The notes under the pieces: model-generated | Seen by the model: the letters and a program-made list of their open reading frames with translations, nothing else | Databases searched by the model: none | What the model was told of the DNA's origin: nothing | Shown here: positions 26,660 through 39,584 of the stretch, piece by piece | Position numbering within the stretch: the first letter of the stretch is position 1 | Layout: each line of letters opens with the position of its first letter | Assembly (NCBI RefSeq): GCF_009846885.1 | Contig: NZ_WUWM01000015.1 | Location: 1 to 64,000 of the forward strand | DNA length: 64,000 nucleotides | Direction of reading: 5' to 3' | Origin: Paenibacillus puerhi | GTDB taxonomy: Bacteria; Bacillota; Bacilli; Paenibacillales; NBRC-103111 | Translations under genes and position numbers: made by a program

Positions 26660-27283
26660 ATGATGGATTCACCTTTGCCAAAGACGCCGGGCGGCGACTT
26701 GACGCTCGCGCAGGCGCAGGAAATCGGCGAACGGACGCGGACGGTACTGAGCGAGCTGGCCGCGGTCGGCAAGCTGGAGCCGGGGCAGCTGGTCGTCATC
26801 GGTACGAGCACAAGCGAGGTGCTGGGACGACATATCGGCACCTCCGGCAGCGCAGCCGTAGCGGAGCATATATTCGCTGCGGTGGAGCAGGTGCGCCGGG
26901 AGATAGGCTTTTATCCGGTGTACCAATGCTGTGAGCACTTGAATCGGGCTCTCGTGCTGGAGCGCGAAGCGATGCGGCTCTATGGCTTGGAGCAGGTTAG
27001 TGTCGTGCCGGTGCCTAAGGCCGGCGGTTCGATGGCTGCCTACGCCTACAAGCATCTGCCGGAAGCGGTGGTCGTGGAGACGGTGCAGGCGCATGCCGGC
27101 ATCGATATAGGCGGCACGCTGATCGGCATGCATCTCAAGCGGGTAGCCGTGCCGTTCAAGCCTTCTATACGACAGATCGGCGAAGCCTACGTACAGGCTG
27201 CTATGACCCGGCCCAAGCTGATCGGCGGGGCCCGTGCCGTGTATGTGGCGGAGCAGCAGCAGCCCGAAGGCAGCTGCGATTAG
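26660..27283 (+). CDS. ywlG: UPF0340 family protein YwlG
   Basis: This 207-residue protein belongs to the uncharacterised UPF0340 (TIGR01440) family. Family-typical stretches are [26 protein letters not shown] and [12 protein letters not shown], followed by [17 protein letters not shown]. Its biochemical role is unknown to me. GGAGGAG precedes the ATG. It sits between rpiB and glyA in the same order as in B. subtilis, and so falls under the ZTP riboswitch. Confidence 0.9.
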   Translation: MMDSPLPKTPGGDLTLAQAQEIGERTRTVLSELAAVGKLEPGQLVVIGTSTSEVLGRHIGTSGSAAVAEHIFAAVEQVRREIGFYPVYQCCEHLNRALVLEREAMRLYGLEQVSVVPVPKAGGSMAAYAYKHLPEAVVVETVQAHAGIDIGGTLIGMHLKRVAVPFKPSIRQIGEAYVQAAMTRPKLIGGARAVYVAEQQQPEGSCD

Positions 27284-27326
27284 TGACTACAACGATATAA
27301 ATCTATATTACGGGAGGAATTGTATC

Positions 27327-28574
27327 ATGGACTTTTTGCGCAAACAGGATCCGAAAATCGTGGAGGCGATGAACCTCGAGCTAGGCCGCCAACGTGATAA
27401 CATTGAGCTGATCGCATCCGAGAACTTTGTCAGCCAGGCTGTACTGGAGGCGATGGGTACCGTCTTAACGAACAAATATGCGGAAGGCTATCCGGGCAGA
27501 CGTTACTATGGCGGCTGCGAGCATGTCGATATCGTCGAGGATATCGCACGCGACCGGGCGAAGGAGCTGTTCGGAGCGGAGCATGCCAACGTGCAGCCCC
27601 ACTCTGGCGCCCAAGCTAACATGGCCGTATATTTGGCCGCGCTCAAACCAGGCGATACCGTGCTTGGGATGAACCTGGCCCATGGCGGACACTTGTCCCA
27701 CGGAAGCCCGGTCAACGCTTCCGGGATTCTTTACAACTTCGTCGCTTACGGCGTAACGGAAAACGAAGGCGTGATCGATTACGAAGATCTGCGCAAAGCG
27801 GCCTTCAAGCATAGACCGCGTCTGATCGTTGCCGGCGCCAGCGCTTATTCCCGTACGATCGACTTTGAAGCGATCGGAAAAATCGCTAACGATGTAGGCG
27901 CTTTGTTCATGGTTGACATGGCGCATATCGCGGGTCTCGTTGCCGCAGGCTTGCATCCGAATCCGGTGCCGCATGCGCATTTCGTTACGACCACGACGCA
28001 TAAGACGCTTCGCGGTCCTCGCGGAGGGATGATTCTGTGCCGCAAGCCATGGGCAGCCGCCATCGACAAAGCCGTATTCCCAGGCACGCAAGGCGGCCCG
28101 CTGATGCATATCATCGCAGCCAAAGCCGTCGCCTTCGGCGAAGCTCTCCAGCCTGAGTTCAAAACCTATGCTCAGAACGTGGTGAAGAACGCCAAGGCGT
28201 TGTCTGAAGGGCTGATTGCGGAAGGCATCAATATCGTCTCCGGCGGAACGGATAACCACTTGATGCTGATCGATCTTCGCAGCCTCAATATCACGGGGAA
28301 AGATGCCGAGCATCTGCTGGATCAAGTCGGCGTAACGGTTAACAAAAATGCGATCCCTTACGATCCGGCCAAGCCGATGGTTACGAGCGGCATCCGTGTC
28401 GGTACGCCGGCGGCAACGGCTCGCGGCATGAACGAGGAAGCGATGAAAACGATCGCTCAGATTATTGCGTTAACACTTAAAAATCCGTCCGATGAAGCAG
28501 TACTGGAGAAAGTGCGCGGCATGGTTAAGGAACTGACGTCGCAGTACCCGCTGTATCCAGGCCTCGGTTATTAA
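27327..28574 (+). CDS. glyA: Serine hydroxymethyltransferase
   Basis: GlyA converts serine and tetrahydrofolate to glycine and 5,10-methylene-tetrahydrofolate, the main one-carbon source for purines and thymidylate. The 415-residue protein is full length. The PLP-binding Lys226 lies in [12 protein letters not shown], and the N-terminal substrate region has [15 protein letters not shown]. The start ATG 27327 follows GGGAGGA. It ends a transcript that begins at the ZTP riboswitch, which gives that switch a clear folate-related target. Confidence 0.97.
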   Translation: MDFLRKQDPKIVEAMNLELGRQRDNIELIASENFVSQAVLEAMGTVLTNKYAEGYPGRRYYGGCEHVDIVEDIARDRAKELFGAEHANVQPHSGAQANMAVYLAALKPGDTVLGMNLAHGGHLSHGSPVNASGILYNFVAYGVTENEGVIDYEDLRKAAFKHRPRLIVAGASAYSRTIDFEAIGKIANDVGALFMVDMAHIAGLVAAGLHPNPVPHAHFVTTTTHKTLRGPRGGMILCRKPWAAAIDKAVFPGTQGGPLMHIIAAKAVAFGEALQPEFKTYAQNVVKNAKALSEGLIAEGINIVSGGTDNHLMLIDLRSLNITGKDAEHLLDQVGVTVNKNAIPYDPAKPMVTSGIRVGTPAATARGMNEEAMKTIAQIIALTLKNPSDEAVLEKVRGMVKELTSQYPLYPGLGY

Positions 28575-28592
28575 TTCATACGGCTAGATGAG

Positions 28593-28631
28593 GCACCGGC
28601 GTTCGCAATTTGCGATCGGCCGGTGCTTTTT
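28593..28631 (+). terminator. glyA terminator
   Basis: GCACCGGC (28593-28600) pairs with GCCGGTGC (28619-28626) around a CGCAAATTGCG-like inner hairpin, and TTTTT follows. Confidence 0.92.
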
Positions 28632-28727
28632 CATCATGCGCGTGTCGCAGGAATGGTTTCACGTGAAGCAGAAGGAATCTAAGATATGTATATTTTTTGA
28701 CCCGGCTGGGATAAGTCGATTCAGTTG

Positions 28728-28736
28728 TGGTATAAT
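28728..28736 (+). promoter_or_regulatory. extended -10 promoter of upp
   Basis: TGG directly precedes a perfect TATAAT (28731-28736), the extended -10 form; no good -35 lies at 17 bases. The resulting leader of about 210 bases before upp (28743-28953) contains GC-rich short hairpins, but I could not match it to PyrR-binding or any riboswitch class. Confidence 0.6.
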
Positions 28737-28953
28737 AGACAAGATTTGGCGTAAAACGCGCTTGTCGCGCAGTCACCCGGCTGCCGAGGCGCTTATACGG
28801 GACTTGCAGGTGCGGTCGCAGCACGGACGCAAGGCCTATTAATGTCTGCTTCCAGAGCCGGCACGCACGAATGGCTCCGTCATAATCGACTAGCCCGACA
28901 ACGGGAGCCCGGGCGAGACAAGTCTATATTTACCGTTACAGGGGGAGCCAGGC

Positions 28954-29583
28954 ATGGGAAAAGTGTTCGTTTGCGATCATCCGCTCATACAACACAAATT
29001 GACGTACATAAGAGATGAACATACAAATACAAAAGATTTTCGCGAGCTCGTAGACGAAGTAGCCACGCTCATGGCCTACGAAATTACACGCGATATTCCG
29101 CTGCAGAAGGTCGAGGTCCGGACGCCGGTCACAACGGCGGAATGCCGGGTCATCTCGGGCCGTATGCTTGGACTGATTCCTATTCTTCGGGCGGGGCTCG
29201 GAATGGTAGACGGCATTCTGAAGCTGGTGCCGGCAGCCAAGGTAGGCCATATCGGCCTGTATCGCGACCCGGAAACGCTCGAGCCTGTCGAATATTACGC
29301 CAAATTGCCGACTGACGTCCTGGAGCGGGAGCTGATCGTCATCGATCCGATGCTGGCAACGGGCGGCTCAGCCAATGCGGCGATTGCGGCGCTTAAGAGC
29401 CGCGGCTGCACGCAGATGAAGCTGATGTGCCTGATCGCCGCGCCGGAGGGCGTGCAAGCGGTTCAGGAAGCTCATCCGGACGTAGACATCTATGTGGCTG
29501 CGATCGATGATTACCTGGACGATCATGGCTACATCGTGCCTGGACTAGGAGATGCGGGAGACCGTTTATTCGGTACCAAATAA
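28954..29583 (+). CDS. upp: Uracil phosphoribosyltransferase
   Basis: Upp salvages uracil to UMP with PRPP. The 209-residue length is standard. The N-terminus [15 protein letters not shown], the PRPP-binding loop [15 protein letters not shown] and the C-terminal uracil-binding [13 protein letters not shown] are all present. GGGGGAG precedes the ATG. It lies between glyA and mnaA as in B. subtilis, with its own promoter. Confidence 0.97.
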   Translation: MGKVFVCDHPLIQHKLTYIRDEHTNTKDFRELVDEVATLMAYEITRDIPLQKVEVRTPVTTAECRVISGRMLGLIPILRAGLGMVDGILKLVPAAKVGHIGLYRDPETLEPVEYYAKLPTDVLERELIVIDPMLATGGSANAAIAALKSRGCTQMKLMCLIAAPEGVQAVQEAHPDVDIYVAAIDDYLDDHGYIVPGLGDAGDRLFGTK

Positions 29584-29618
29584 TAAGAGGGCAGTGAAGG
29601 GAGGCTTCATTAATCAAC

Positions 29619-30761
29619 ATGAAGAAGACCAAAATCATGACGATTTTCGGGACAAGACCCGAGGCGATCAAAATGGCTCCTTTGGTGAAGGAGCTGGAGA
29701 AGCATCCGAACGAGATCCAGTCCCTGGTATGCGTGACTGCACAACATAGACAGATGCTCGACCAAGTGCTGGATATTTTTCAAATCAAACCGGATTACGA
29801 TCTGGATGTCATGAAGGACCGCCAGACGTTAAACGAGATAACGATTCGTGTCCTGCAAGGCCTGGATCCGATCTTCCGGGAAGAGAAGCCGGATATGATT
29901 CTTGTTCACGGGGATACCTTGACGACCTTCCTGGCCAGCTACGCGGCTTTTATGCAGCAGATTCAGGTAGGGCATGTCGAGGCAGGCCTGCGCACCTGGA
30001 ACAAGCTGTCGCCGTTCCCTGAAGAGATGAACCGTCAGTTGACGGGCGTGCTGGCGGATCTGCACTTTGCACCGACTCAGTGGTCGGCAGGGAATTTGCG
30101 CAAGGAAAGCAAGCCGGAGGAACGTATATTCGTAACGGGCAATACGGTAACGGATGTGTTCGATTATACCGTGCGCGAGGATTTCCAGCATCCGGTTCTG
30201 GATTGGGCGAAGGGCAAGCGTCTCGTGTTGATGACGGCTCATCGGCGCGAATCCCAGGGCGAGCCTCACCGTCAGGTGTTCCGCGCGGTTCGCAAGATCG
30301 CGGATGAGTTCGAGGATATCGCCATCGTCTACCCGGTCCATCTGAGCCCGGCCGTGAAGGAGCCCGCTTATGAACTGCTTGGCGGTCATGACCGGATCAA
30401 GCTGGTCGAGCCGTTCGATGTGTTTGAATTCCATAATTTTTACCCGCACGCTCATCTGATTCTGACGGATTCCGGCGGCTTGCAGGAGGAGGCGCCTTCA
30501 TTCGGCGTTCCCGTGCTGGTGCTGCGCGAGACGACAGAACGCCCGGAAGGGATCGAAGCGGGGACGCTGGAGCTTGTCGGTACGGACGAGGACAAGGTTT
30601 ATGAACGGGCCCGGGCGCTGCTCAGCGACAGCGCGTTGCACGAGCGAATGAGCCATTCTGCCAATCCGTACGGCGACGGCCAAGCGTCCCGCAGGATTGT
30701 CGAGGCCATACTTTACCACTTTGGACACCGTTCGGAAAGCCCTCCATCTTTCCAACCGTGA
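29619..30761 (+). CDS. mnaA: UDP-N-acetylglucosamine 2-epimerase (non-hydrolysing)
   Basis: This enzyme interconverts UDP-GlcNAc and UDP-ManNAc, the precursor for wall teichoic acid linkage units and other surface polymers. The 380-residue protein begins with FGTRPEAIKMAPL and carries VHGDTLTTF, HVEAGLRT, the TAHRRES motif and the C-terminal TDSGGLQEEAP, all typical of the WecB/MnaA family. GGGAGG stands about 13 bases ahead of the ATG. No promoter of its own is evident after upp (gap 35 bases), so it is probably co-transcribed. Confidence 0.96.
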   Translation: MKKTKIMTIFGTRPEAIKMAPLVKELEKHPNEIQSLVCVTAQHRQMLDQVLDIFQIKPDYDLDVMKDRQTLNEITIRVLQGLDPIFREEKPDMILVHGDTLTTFLASYAAFMQQIQVGHVEAGLRTWNKLSPFPEEMNRQLTGVLADLHFAPTQWSAGNLRKESKPEERIFVTGNTVTDVFDYTVREDFQHPVLDWAKGKRLVLMTAHRRESQGEPHRQVFRAVRKIADEFEDIAIVYPVHLSPAVKEPAYELLGGHDRIKLVEPFDVFEFHNFYPHAHLILTDSGGLQEEAPSFGVPVLVLRETTERPEGIEAGTLELVGTDEDKVYERARALLSDSALHERMSHSANPYGDGQASRRIVEAILYHFGHRSESPPSFQP

Positions 30762-30880
30762 CAATCTGATGACAAACGATACAGCATACAGTTGCACTGT
30801 TGGGTTTGAGAAGGCGAAAAGTCCTTATTCTGACTAGGTTTTTGTAATTTTTGTCACAGAAAAAATGCCAGCTTATACAA

Positions 30881-30910
30881 TTGACAAAGAACACATGGCT
30901 TAGATAAAAT
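30881..30910 (+). promoter_or_regulatory. sigma-A promoter of the ATP synthase operon
   Basis: A perfect TTGACA at 30881-30886 and TAAAAT at 30905-30910 are 18 bases apart. The first gene of the operon starts 25 bases downstream. Confidence 0.8.
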
Positions 30911-30934
30911 ATATGAGGATTGTAAGGGTGTCCT

Positions 30935-31165
30935 ATGAAATTGGATCCGAATAATCAGCCGTGGCATGCCGCCGCTTTAGTCGGTGCATTAGGAATAGAA
31001 GTCGCGGTCTGTACGGTAGCAGGCTATCTGGTGGGTGGCTGGGCAGGCAACTATTTCGGCAATGAAAAGGCATGGTTGCTTGGAGGCTTGCTGACTGGTC
31101 TTTCGCTTGGGATCGTGACTGCCATCCTGGTCATCAAAAAAGTATTGGAGGACCAAGAGGGATAA
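30935..31165 (+). CDS. atpZ: AtpZ/AtpI family small membrane protein
   Basis: The 76-residue protein has two hydrophobic helices (AALVGALGIEVAVCTVAGYLVGGWAG and LLGGLLTGLSLGIVTAILVIKKVL) and matches the AtpZ family found at the head of many ATP synthase operons. AtpZ proteins are thought to work with AtpI in Mg2+/Ca2+ supply or c-ring assembly; this is family knowledge, not shown here. It is the first gene of the operon, one base ahead of atpI. Confidence 0.85.
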   Translation: MKLDPNNQPWHAAALVGALGIEVAVCTVAGYLVGGWAGNYFGNEKAWLLGGLLTGLSLGIVTAILVIKKVLEDQEG

Positions 31166-31166
31166 T

Positions 31167-31547
31167 ATGCGAGACCAGATGAAGTCGGTCATTCGAGCCG
31201 CATGGTTGTTGGTTGCTGCATTATTGCTTGCTGGAGCGTTTGCCCCGGCTTATCGTACTTACTTCAACGGTCTTATGCTTGGTACATTGGTCAGCGTGGT
31301 CAATGGATGGATGCTTATGGTCAAGATCGAAGCGCTCACTGCAAGGATTCTGAACGAAGGACTTGCAGCCAAGCCGAATAAGCGTGTCAATATGGGGTTT
31401 ATCTCCCGTATCAGCATGGCTATTCTTGGAGTTATGGTTGCCGTAAAGATGCCTCATTTCTTTCATGCGGCAAGTACGATCGCTGGAATATCCTTTGTGC
31501 CAGCGGCACTCTTCCTCACGGGCTTCTTGTCTAGAGGGAGAAAATGA
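31167..31547 (+). CDS. atpI: ATP synthase subunit I
   Basis: The 126-residue protein has four hydrophobic helices and the pattern of the ATP-synthase I family. AtpI is a chaperone for c-ring assembly and is not part of the finished enzyme. It starts one base after atpZ and precedes atpB by 32 bases. A basic loop (KPNKRVNMGF) separates the two helix pairs. Confidence 0.88.
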   Translation: MRDQMKSVIRAAWLLVAALLLAGAFAPAYRTYFNGLMLGTLVSVVNGWMLMVKIEALTARILNEGLAAKPNKRVNMGFISRISMAILGVMVAVKMPHFFHAASTIAGISFVPAALFLTGFLSRGRK

Positions 31548-31579
31548 AAGTTCATTTCGGGGAAAGGAGGAGATAGCAA

Positions 31580-32383
31580 GTGCATGATTTTGCGATACTT
31601 CAATTAGGTGGTTTGAAGATCGACATCTCAACCTTTTTGTCGATCATCGTCTCTTGTGTAATCGTGTTCATTATAGCTCGCTTGGCAGTCAGGAACCTAT
31701 CGGTCACCAACCCGTCCAAGATGCAGAACTTTTTGGAATGGGTTATCGAATTCGTTCACAACACCATTGCAAGCACAATGCCGCTTCACAGAGCGAAACA
31801 CTTTGTTACACTCGGTATGACCTTGATTCTGTTCATCTTCGTATCGAACCTGCTGGGCTTGCCTTTCGGGGTGGTTACCGAGCATGAAAAGCCGCTGTCC
31901 CTATTCGGACAAACGATCGTTTCGCAAGAAATGATTGATGCAGCGAGTGCTAAAGCAGGGGGCGAGAAGGAAGGGCATCATGGGGTTGTGCTCGGCTGGT
32001 GGAAGTCGCCTACCGCAGACGTTGGTGTTACTTTCGGGCTGGCTACCATCGTATTTGTGCTGATTCACGTTCTCGGTCTTACTATGAATCGAAAGCACTA
32101 CTTGAAGCATTACTTTGAACCGTACTGGTTTTTCTTTCCGTTGAATGTGATCAAGGAGCTTTCCAAGCCGCTTACTCTCGGTTTGCGTCTCTATGCGAAT
32201 ATTTTTGCCGGAGAAGTCTTGATCGGAACTATTCTGATGGCTGGGGTGTTCGGAACTCCGCTGCTTGCCGCATGGCAAGGGTTTAGTATTTTCGTCGGTG
32301 CCATCCAGGCCTTCCTGTTCACGGTTCTGACGATGGTCTACATTTCCCAAGCGACCGTTCATCACGGCGATGACCACCATTAG
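31580..32383 (+). CDS. atpB: ATP synthase subunit a (Fo)
   Basis: Subunit a forms the proton half-channels next to the c-ring. The 267-residue protein has the conserved helix LTLGLRLYANIFAGEVL with the essential Arg203, and ends with a C-terminal helix followed by a His-rich tail (HHGDDHH). The start is GTG 31580 behind AAAGGAGGAG. A hydrophilic loop (about residues 95-130) lies between the first helices, as in other Bacillales. Confidence 0.97.
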   Translation: MHDFAILQLGGLKIDISTFLSIIVSCVIVFIIARLAVRNLSVTNPSKMQNFLEWVIEFVHNTIASTMPLHRAKHFVTLGMTLILFIFVSNLLGLPFGVVTEHEKPLSLFGQTIVSQEMIDAASAKAGGEKEGHHGVVLGWWKSPTADVGVTFGLATIVFVLIHVLGLTMNRKHYLKHYFEPYWFFFPLNVIKELSKPLTLGLRLYANIFAGEVLIGTILMAGVFGTPLLAAWQGFSIFVGAIQAFLFTVLTMVYISQATVHHGDDHH

Positions 32384-32418
32384 CAAGTGTTTAACACATT
32401 AGCTTATATATCGAATAA

Positions 32419-32661
<243 letters not shown>

Positions 32662-32746
32662 TCTCAAACGACAAGGTTTGGCGCGGCAGGTAATCCTACC
32701 TTCCACGCCTTCATTTTGCTTAGTAACAGCGAAAGGAGTGGCTTAG

Positions 32747-33232
32747 GTGAGTTTACATTGGGAAAACTTTGTGTTTGCGATCGTCGCTTTCACGATTCTA
32801 TACTTGCTTTTGAACAAGTATGCCGTAGGTCCATTGATGGGCGTCATGGAGCAAAGAAGAAAGCTGGTCGCCGACCAAATCGAATCTTCCGAGAAAAACC
32901 GTCTTGAGGCGGAAAGATTGCTTGCAGAGCAGCAAAAAGCGCTGCAGGAAGTTCGCAGCGAAGCGAGCAACATCATCGAGCTGGCCAAGGCTTCCAGCAA
33001 GAAGCAAAGCGAAAGCATTATCGAACAAGCTAAAGAAGAAGCTACTCGTCTGAAGGATGGAGCTCTTCGCGATATTGAAGATGAGAAGAACAAAGCGATT
33101 TCGGCCCTTCGCAGCCAAGTCAGCGCTATGTCTGTGATGATCGCTTCGAAGATTATCGAGAAGCAAGTCGATGAACAATCGCAATCGCAGTTGGTTGAGC
33201 AATACCTCAAAGAGGTAGGAGGCAAACAATGA
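32747..33232 (+). CDS. atpF: ATP synthase subunit b (Fo)
   Basis: Subunit b is the peripheral stalk. One N-terminal membrane helix (about residues 7-27) is followed by a long charged coiled coil of more than 120 residues. The start is GTG 32747 behind GAAAGGAG. The 3' end overlaps atpH by four bases, coupling their translation. Confidence 0.96.
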   Translation: MSLHWENFVFAIVAFTILYLLLNKYAVGPLMGVMEQRRKLVADQIESSEKNRLEAERLLAEQQKALQEVRSEASNIIELAKASSKKQSESIIEQAKEEATRLKDGALRDIEDEKNKAISALRSQVSAMSVMIASKIIEKQVDEQSQSQLVEQYLKEVGGKQ

Positions 33233-33780
33233 GCAAGGACACCGTTGTAGCCAAAAGGTACGCGAAGGCCTTGTTTGAAATTGCCAAGGAGCAGAACGCT
33301 GTGGAGAAGGTTGGGCAGGATCTGAGGTTTGTCTTAGGCTCCCTTCAAGAACACGGCGATTTCGATAATCTCCTGTTCCATCCCGGCTTGGATATCGAAG
33401 CCAAGAAATCACTGGTGGATGAAGTTTTCGGCAAGTCCGTGTCCGAGACGGTTCTGAATACGATCAAGCTGCTCTTCGACAAGGGCCGCGAGTCGCTTCT
33501 CCAACCACTGGTCAACTATTATATTGCGATCTCTGATGAGGCCACCGGGAAGGCCGAGGCTATCGTTTATACGCCGAATGCCCTCTCCGATTTGGAAATC
33601 AAACAAATTGAGGCAGCTTTCGGCGAAATCGCGCAGAAACAAATCCGTGTACAATCGGTTATCGATAAAAGCTTGCTCGGCGGCATTCAAATCCGCATCG
33701 GCGACCGTCTGTACGACGGAAGCTTATCCGGCAAGCTGAAGCGTTTGGAAAAAGCCTTGAATCAATCACAAGCACTGTAG
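33229..33780 (+). CDS. atpH: ATP synthase subunit delta (F1)
   Basis: Delta (OSCP) joins the peripheral stalk to the alpha subunits. The 183-residue protein begins VVAKRYAKALFEIAKE, and its C-terminal part has the family signature DKSLLGGIQIRIGDRLYDGS. It overlaps atpF by four bases and precedes atpA by 15 bases. Confidence 0.96.
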   Translation: MSKDTVVAKRYAKALFEIAKEQNAVEKVGQDLRFVLGSLQEHGDFDNLLFHPGLDIEAKKSLVDEVFGKSVSETVLNTIKLLFDKGRESLLQPLVNYYIAISDEATGKAEAIVYTPNALSDLEIKQIEAAFGEIAQKQIRVQSVIDKSLLGGIQIRIGDRLYDGSLSGKLKRLEKALNQSQAL

Positions 33781-35310
<1,530 letters not shown>

Positions 35311-35464
35311 GGCAAGGTAAGCCGGGCTTCTTACACCAGAAGAAGCTCGGGTCGTTTCACTTTTAGCTTGGGGAACAGGCTTTTCCCTCCGTACGCGGAC
35401 AGAGGCGACAACGCCATGCGGCCGGCCGGGCAGGCGGGAAGCCTCGAAAGAGAGGTGAGCAAGT

Positions 35465-36322
35465 ATGGCAAAAGGGATGCGCGAGATTAAGCGTCAAATC
35501 AAGTCCACTCAGAACACGAAGCAAATTACGAAGGCGATGGAAATGGTTTCGGCAGCGAAGCTCCGCCGCTCTCAGTTAGCCGCCGAGGCTGCACGGCCTT
35601 ATGCGGATAAGCTGAAGGAAGTGGTGGCCAGCATCGCAGCAGGCACCAAGGGTGTGAAGCATCCTATGCTGCAGAACCGCGAGGTGAAGAAGACCGGGTA
35701 TCTGGTTATCACTTCGGATCGCGGTCTTGCAGGCGGCTACAACGCTAACGTACTGCGTAAAGTGGTCAACGAAATTAACGAGAAGCATAAATCGAAGGAC
35801 GAGTATACGATTTTTGTTATCGGCCGCAAGGGACGGGATTTCTTCAGCAAACGGAATATGCCGATTTCCGAAGAAGTTACCGGTCTGCCTGATTCGGTCC
35901 AATTCTCTGATATTAAGTCGATCGCGGCCAAGGCTGTGCAGTATTTCGAGGAGGGTTTGTACGACCAGCTGTTCCTGGTCTACAACCAGTTCAAGAATGC
36001 GATTACTCAGATCCCGACAGTCAAGCGTCTTCTGCCACTGGAGGATGTGACCGGAAAGACTGCCGCGGCATATGAATACGAGCCGTCTCCGGAAGGCGTG
36101 CTGGAAGTTCTGCTTCCTAAGTATGCGGAGACCCTGATCTACAGCGCTGTGCTGGAAGGCAAAGCGAGTGAGTTCGGCGCGAGAATGACGGCGATGAACA
36201 GCGCGACCAAAAATGCGACGAAGATGATCAGCACCTACACGCTCGCCTACAACCGGGCGCGTCAAGCATCGATCACGCAGGAAATTTCCGAAATCGTCGC
36301 AGGTGCGAACGCAAGCAGTTAA
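35465..36322 (+). CDS. atpG: ATP synthase subunit gamma (F1)
   Basis: Gamma is the central rotor shaft. The 285-residue protein has the conserved N-terminal helix (GMREIKRQIKSTQNTKQITKAM is longer; key part QNTKQITKAMEMVSAAK) and the C-terminal helix with MTAMNSATKNA. AGAGAGGTG precedes the ATG. The 154 bases between atpA and atpG contain a GC-rich stretch without a gene. Confidence 0.97.
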   Translation: MAKGMREIKRQIKSTQNTKQITKAMEMVSAAKLRRSQLAAEAARPYADKLKEVVASIAAGTKGVKHPMLQNREVKKTGYLVITSDRGLAGGYNANVLRKVVNEINEKHKSKDEYTIFVIGRKGRDFFSKRNMPISEEVTGLPDSVQFSDIKSIAAKAVQYFEEGLYDQLFLVYNQFKNAITQIPTVKRLLPLEDVTGKTAAAYEYEPSPEGVLEVLLPKYAETLIYSAVLEGKASEFGARMTAMNSATKNATKMISTYTLAYNRARQASITQEISEIVAGANASS

Positions 36323-36342
36323 GCAATGCTAGGGATGATAAG

Positions 36343-37820
<1,478 letters not shown>

Positions 37821-37898
37821 TCGGGCTTGACCGTTACACCCTTGCCTACCCCCGTTACCGGGGGCGGGCATCATTAGGTACACAGGAGGGGAATCCAA

Positions 37899-38306
37899 GT
37901 GAGCACATTCCTGCTGGAAATCGTAACCCCGGAGCGCAAGGTGTATGCCGAACAGGCGAGCATGATCGTCGCCAGGGGCGTTGAAGGGGAGCTTGGAATT
38001 CTGCCGAATCACATTCCGCTTGTGACTCCGCTTAAAATCGCACCGATTACTGTGAAAAATCAAGGCAGCAAAGATATCAATATCGCGGTGAACGGCGGTT
38101 TTATGGAAGTGCGCAAGGATAAGGTGGTTATATTGGCGGAAAGCGCCGAGCTGCCGGAGCAAATTGACGTTGATCGTGCGAAGGCTTCTAAAGACCGCGC
38201 CGAACAACGGCTTAAAAACGCCAAGCAGGACAAAATCGATTTTCATCGCGCCGAAATGGCTTTGCAGCGCGCCTTGAATCGGCTTGACGTTTCCGGTAGA
38301 AGATAG
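37899..38306 (+). CDS. atpC: ATP synthase subunit epsilon (F1)
   Basis: Epsilon is the rotor-associated regulatory subunit. The 135-residue protein has the N-terminal beta-sandwich (LLEIVTPERKVY, GELGILPNHIPLVTPL) and a C-terminal two-helix domain. The start is GTG with GGAGGGG upstream. It is the last gene of the operon. Confidence 0.96.
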   Translation: MSTFLLEIVTPERKVYAEQASMIVARGVEGELGILPNHIPLVTPLKIAPITVKNQGSKDINIAVNGGFMEVRKDKVVILAESAELPEQIDVDRAKASKDRAEQRLKNAKQDKIDFHRAEMALQRALNRLDVSGRR

Positions 38307-38321
38307 ATCGTTATCTAGGAG

Positions 38322-38349
38322 AACGGGGGAGTCTTTCCCTCGTTTTTTG
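38322..38349 (+). terminator. terminator of the ATP synthase operon
   Basis: ACGGGGGA pairs with TTCCCTCGT around GTCT, followed by TTTTTT. It ends 25 bases before the oppositely oriented terminator of the telA operon. Confidence 0.8.
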
Positions 38350-38373
38350 CGTTTCATGCCACGGAATTCATAG

Positions 38374-38400
38374 AAAAAAGAGTGCGCCTGTTCGCGCACC
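38374..38400 (-). terminator. terminator of the telA operon
   Basis: On the minus strand GTGCGC-GAACAG-GCGCAC forms a stem followed by TC and six T residues. It stops the transcript from the 42031-38421 operon and faces the atp operon terminator. Confidence 0.85.
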
Positions 38401-38420
38401 CTTGACCTATCAGTTCTTGA

Positions 38421-39560
38421 CTACAAGCCAAGCTTCTTGCCTTTCTCCAAACGTTGAATCTGTTGTTCCCCGTCATCCGCCAGTTCTCTAAATTGGTTAA
38501 TCGTTTCACGCATCCGAGGGAGCGCCTCCTGCTTATACGTGCTAATGGAATCGAGGGCCGAAAGCACGTCTGTAAATGCTTGTTTTAACGTGTCTACGGA
38601 AATACTCGTTTCGAGGGATTGCTTTTGAATCGCGGCGCCTTGGTTTTTGAGCATTTTGGACGTGCTGCTTATCAGATTATCCGTAGTTTGGTTGAGCAGC
38701 TCAATCTTCTTGAGGACGATGCTTTGATTATAGAGCGCACTAGCCACCGTAACCGAGATTTTTAGCGCAGAAACCGTAACATTCCTTGCCCGGTCTACTC
38801 CTCGGATCAGCTCTTTGTTATTTCGTATAACGACCTCGATGGCCATGATTCCTTGCTGATTGACCACTAACATTTGTTGCAGATCCATCACACGCTGGCG
38901 CAGCGGAAACAACACTTCTTCCGTAATGAACCGGATCTTTTCCTCGGGCTCTTGGCGTAATTTGGCTGCTTCCAGACGCGACTCAATCTCTTCATCCATC
39001 AGCACGCCAAGCTGGATCTCCTTCTGTAGCTTTTTAGTTAGCTCCCTCAGCGCGTGTTGTTCAAACTCCAGCGTGGTGTTGTCATTCTTCAGGATGGACT
39101 TGCCCTTGTCCAGCGACATGATGATATCCGCAATAACAGCATCCGCCTTTTGGTACTTGGCAAAGTAACTGCGCAAGGGGTTAAAGAACTTGCCTAGAAT
39201 ACCGCTTTTGGCAAAGTCCACGACACTCGGGTCCAGATCCTTCAGCTGGAGATGCAATTCAGTCAAGCCCTTAGCCACCTGGCCGCCTTCATCGCCGGTC
39301 TTGGATAAATTCCCTACGGAAACTTGCAAGAGAGAGTTTTTCTCCGCGGAGGATGTCATCGTGCTCATGCCGAAGCGATCCATGGACTGCAGGATCTCTT
39401 TGCGTTTTTCTAACGAATCGATATCTAACTCCAATATAGTCGAGACATTGGTCAGGGCTAGCTCCTTGAGCTGAGCAACCTCCTCGGGTACTGGCTTAAC
39501 CTGCTCCTCGATCGCCGTTTTAAGCTGCTCGGGGCTTACGATTTCCATTGTAAAAGACAT
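38421..39560 (-). CDS. TelA family protein (toxic-anion-resistance family)
   Basis: The 379-residue protein is almost entirely helical and matches the TelA/YaaN/YceH family (LDPSVVDFAKSGILGKFFNPLRSYFAKYQKADAVI; here quoted only as the region around residues 110-145, key part FFNPLRSYFAKYQ). Family members are linked to tellurite and cell-envelope stress resistance, but the biochemical role is not established. It has no signal or membrane segment. It is the last gene of a three-gene minus-strand operon, 24 bases after the VWA gene. Confidence 0.88.
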   Translation of the reverse strand: MSFTMEIVSPEQLKTAIEEQVKPVPEEVAQLKELALTNVSTILELDIDSLEKRKEILQSMDRFGMSTMTSSAEKNSLLQVSVGNLSKTGDEGGQVAKGLTELHLQLKDLDPSVVDFAKSGILGKFFNPLRSYFAKYQKADAVIADIIMSLDKGKSILKNDNTTLEFEQHALRELTKKLQKEIQLGVLMDEEIESRLEAAKLRQEPEEKIRFITEEVLFPLRQRVMDLQQMLVVNQQGIMAIEVVIRNNKELIRGVDRARNVTVSALKISVTVASALYNQSIVLKKIELLNQTTDNLISSTSKMLKNQGAAIQKQSLETSISVDTLKQAFTDVLSALDSISTYKQEALPRMRETINQFRELADDGEQQIQRLEKGKKLGL

Positions 39561-39584
39561 GGTAACCCTCCTCTTGGATTAAAG

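Noticed and set aside
28588-28842. 84-codon open frame between glyA and upp
   Set aside because: It starts inside the glyA terminator and covers the upp promoter; no ribosome binding site or family likeness.
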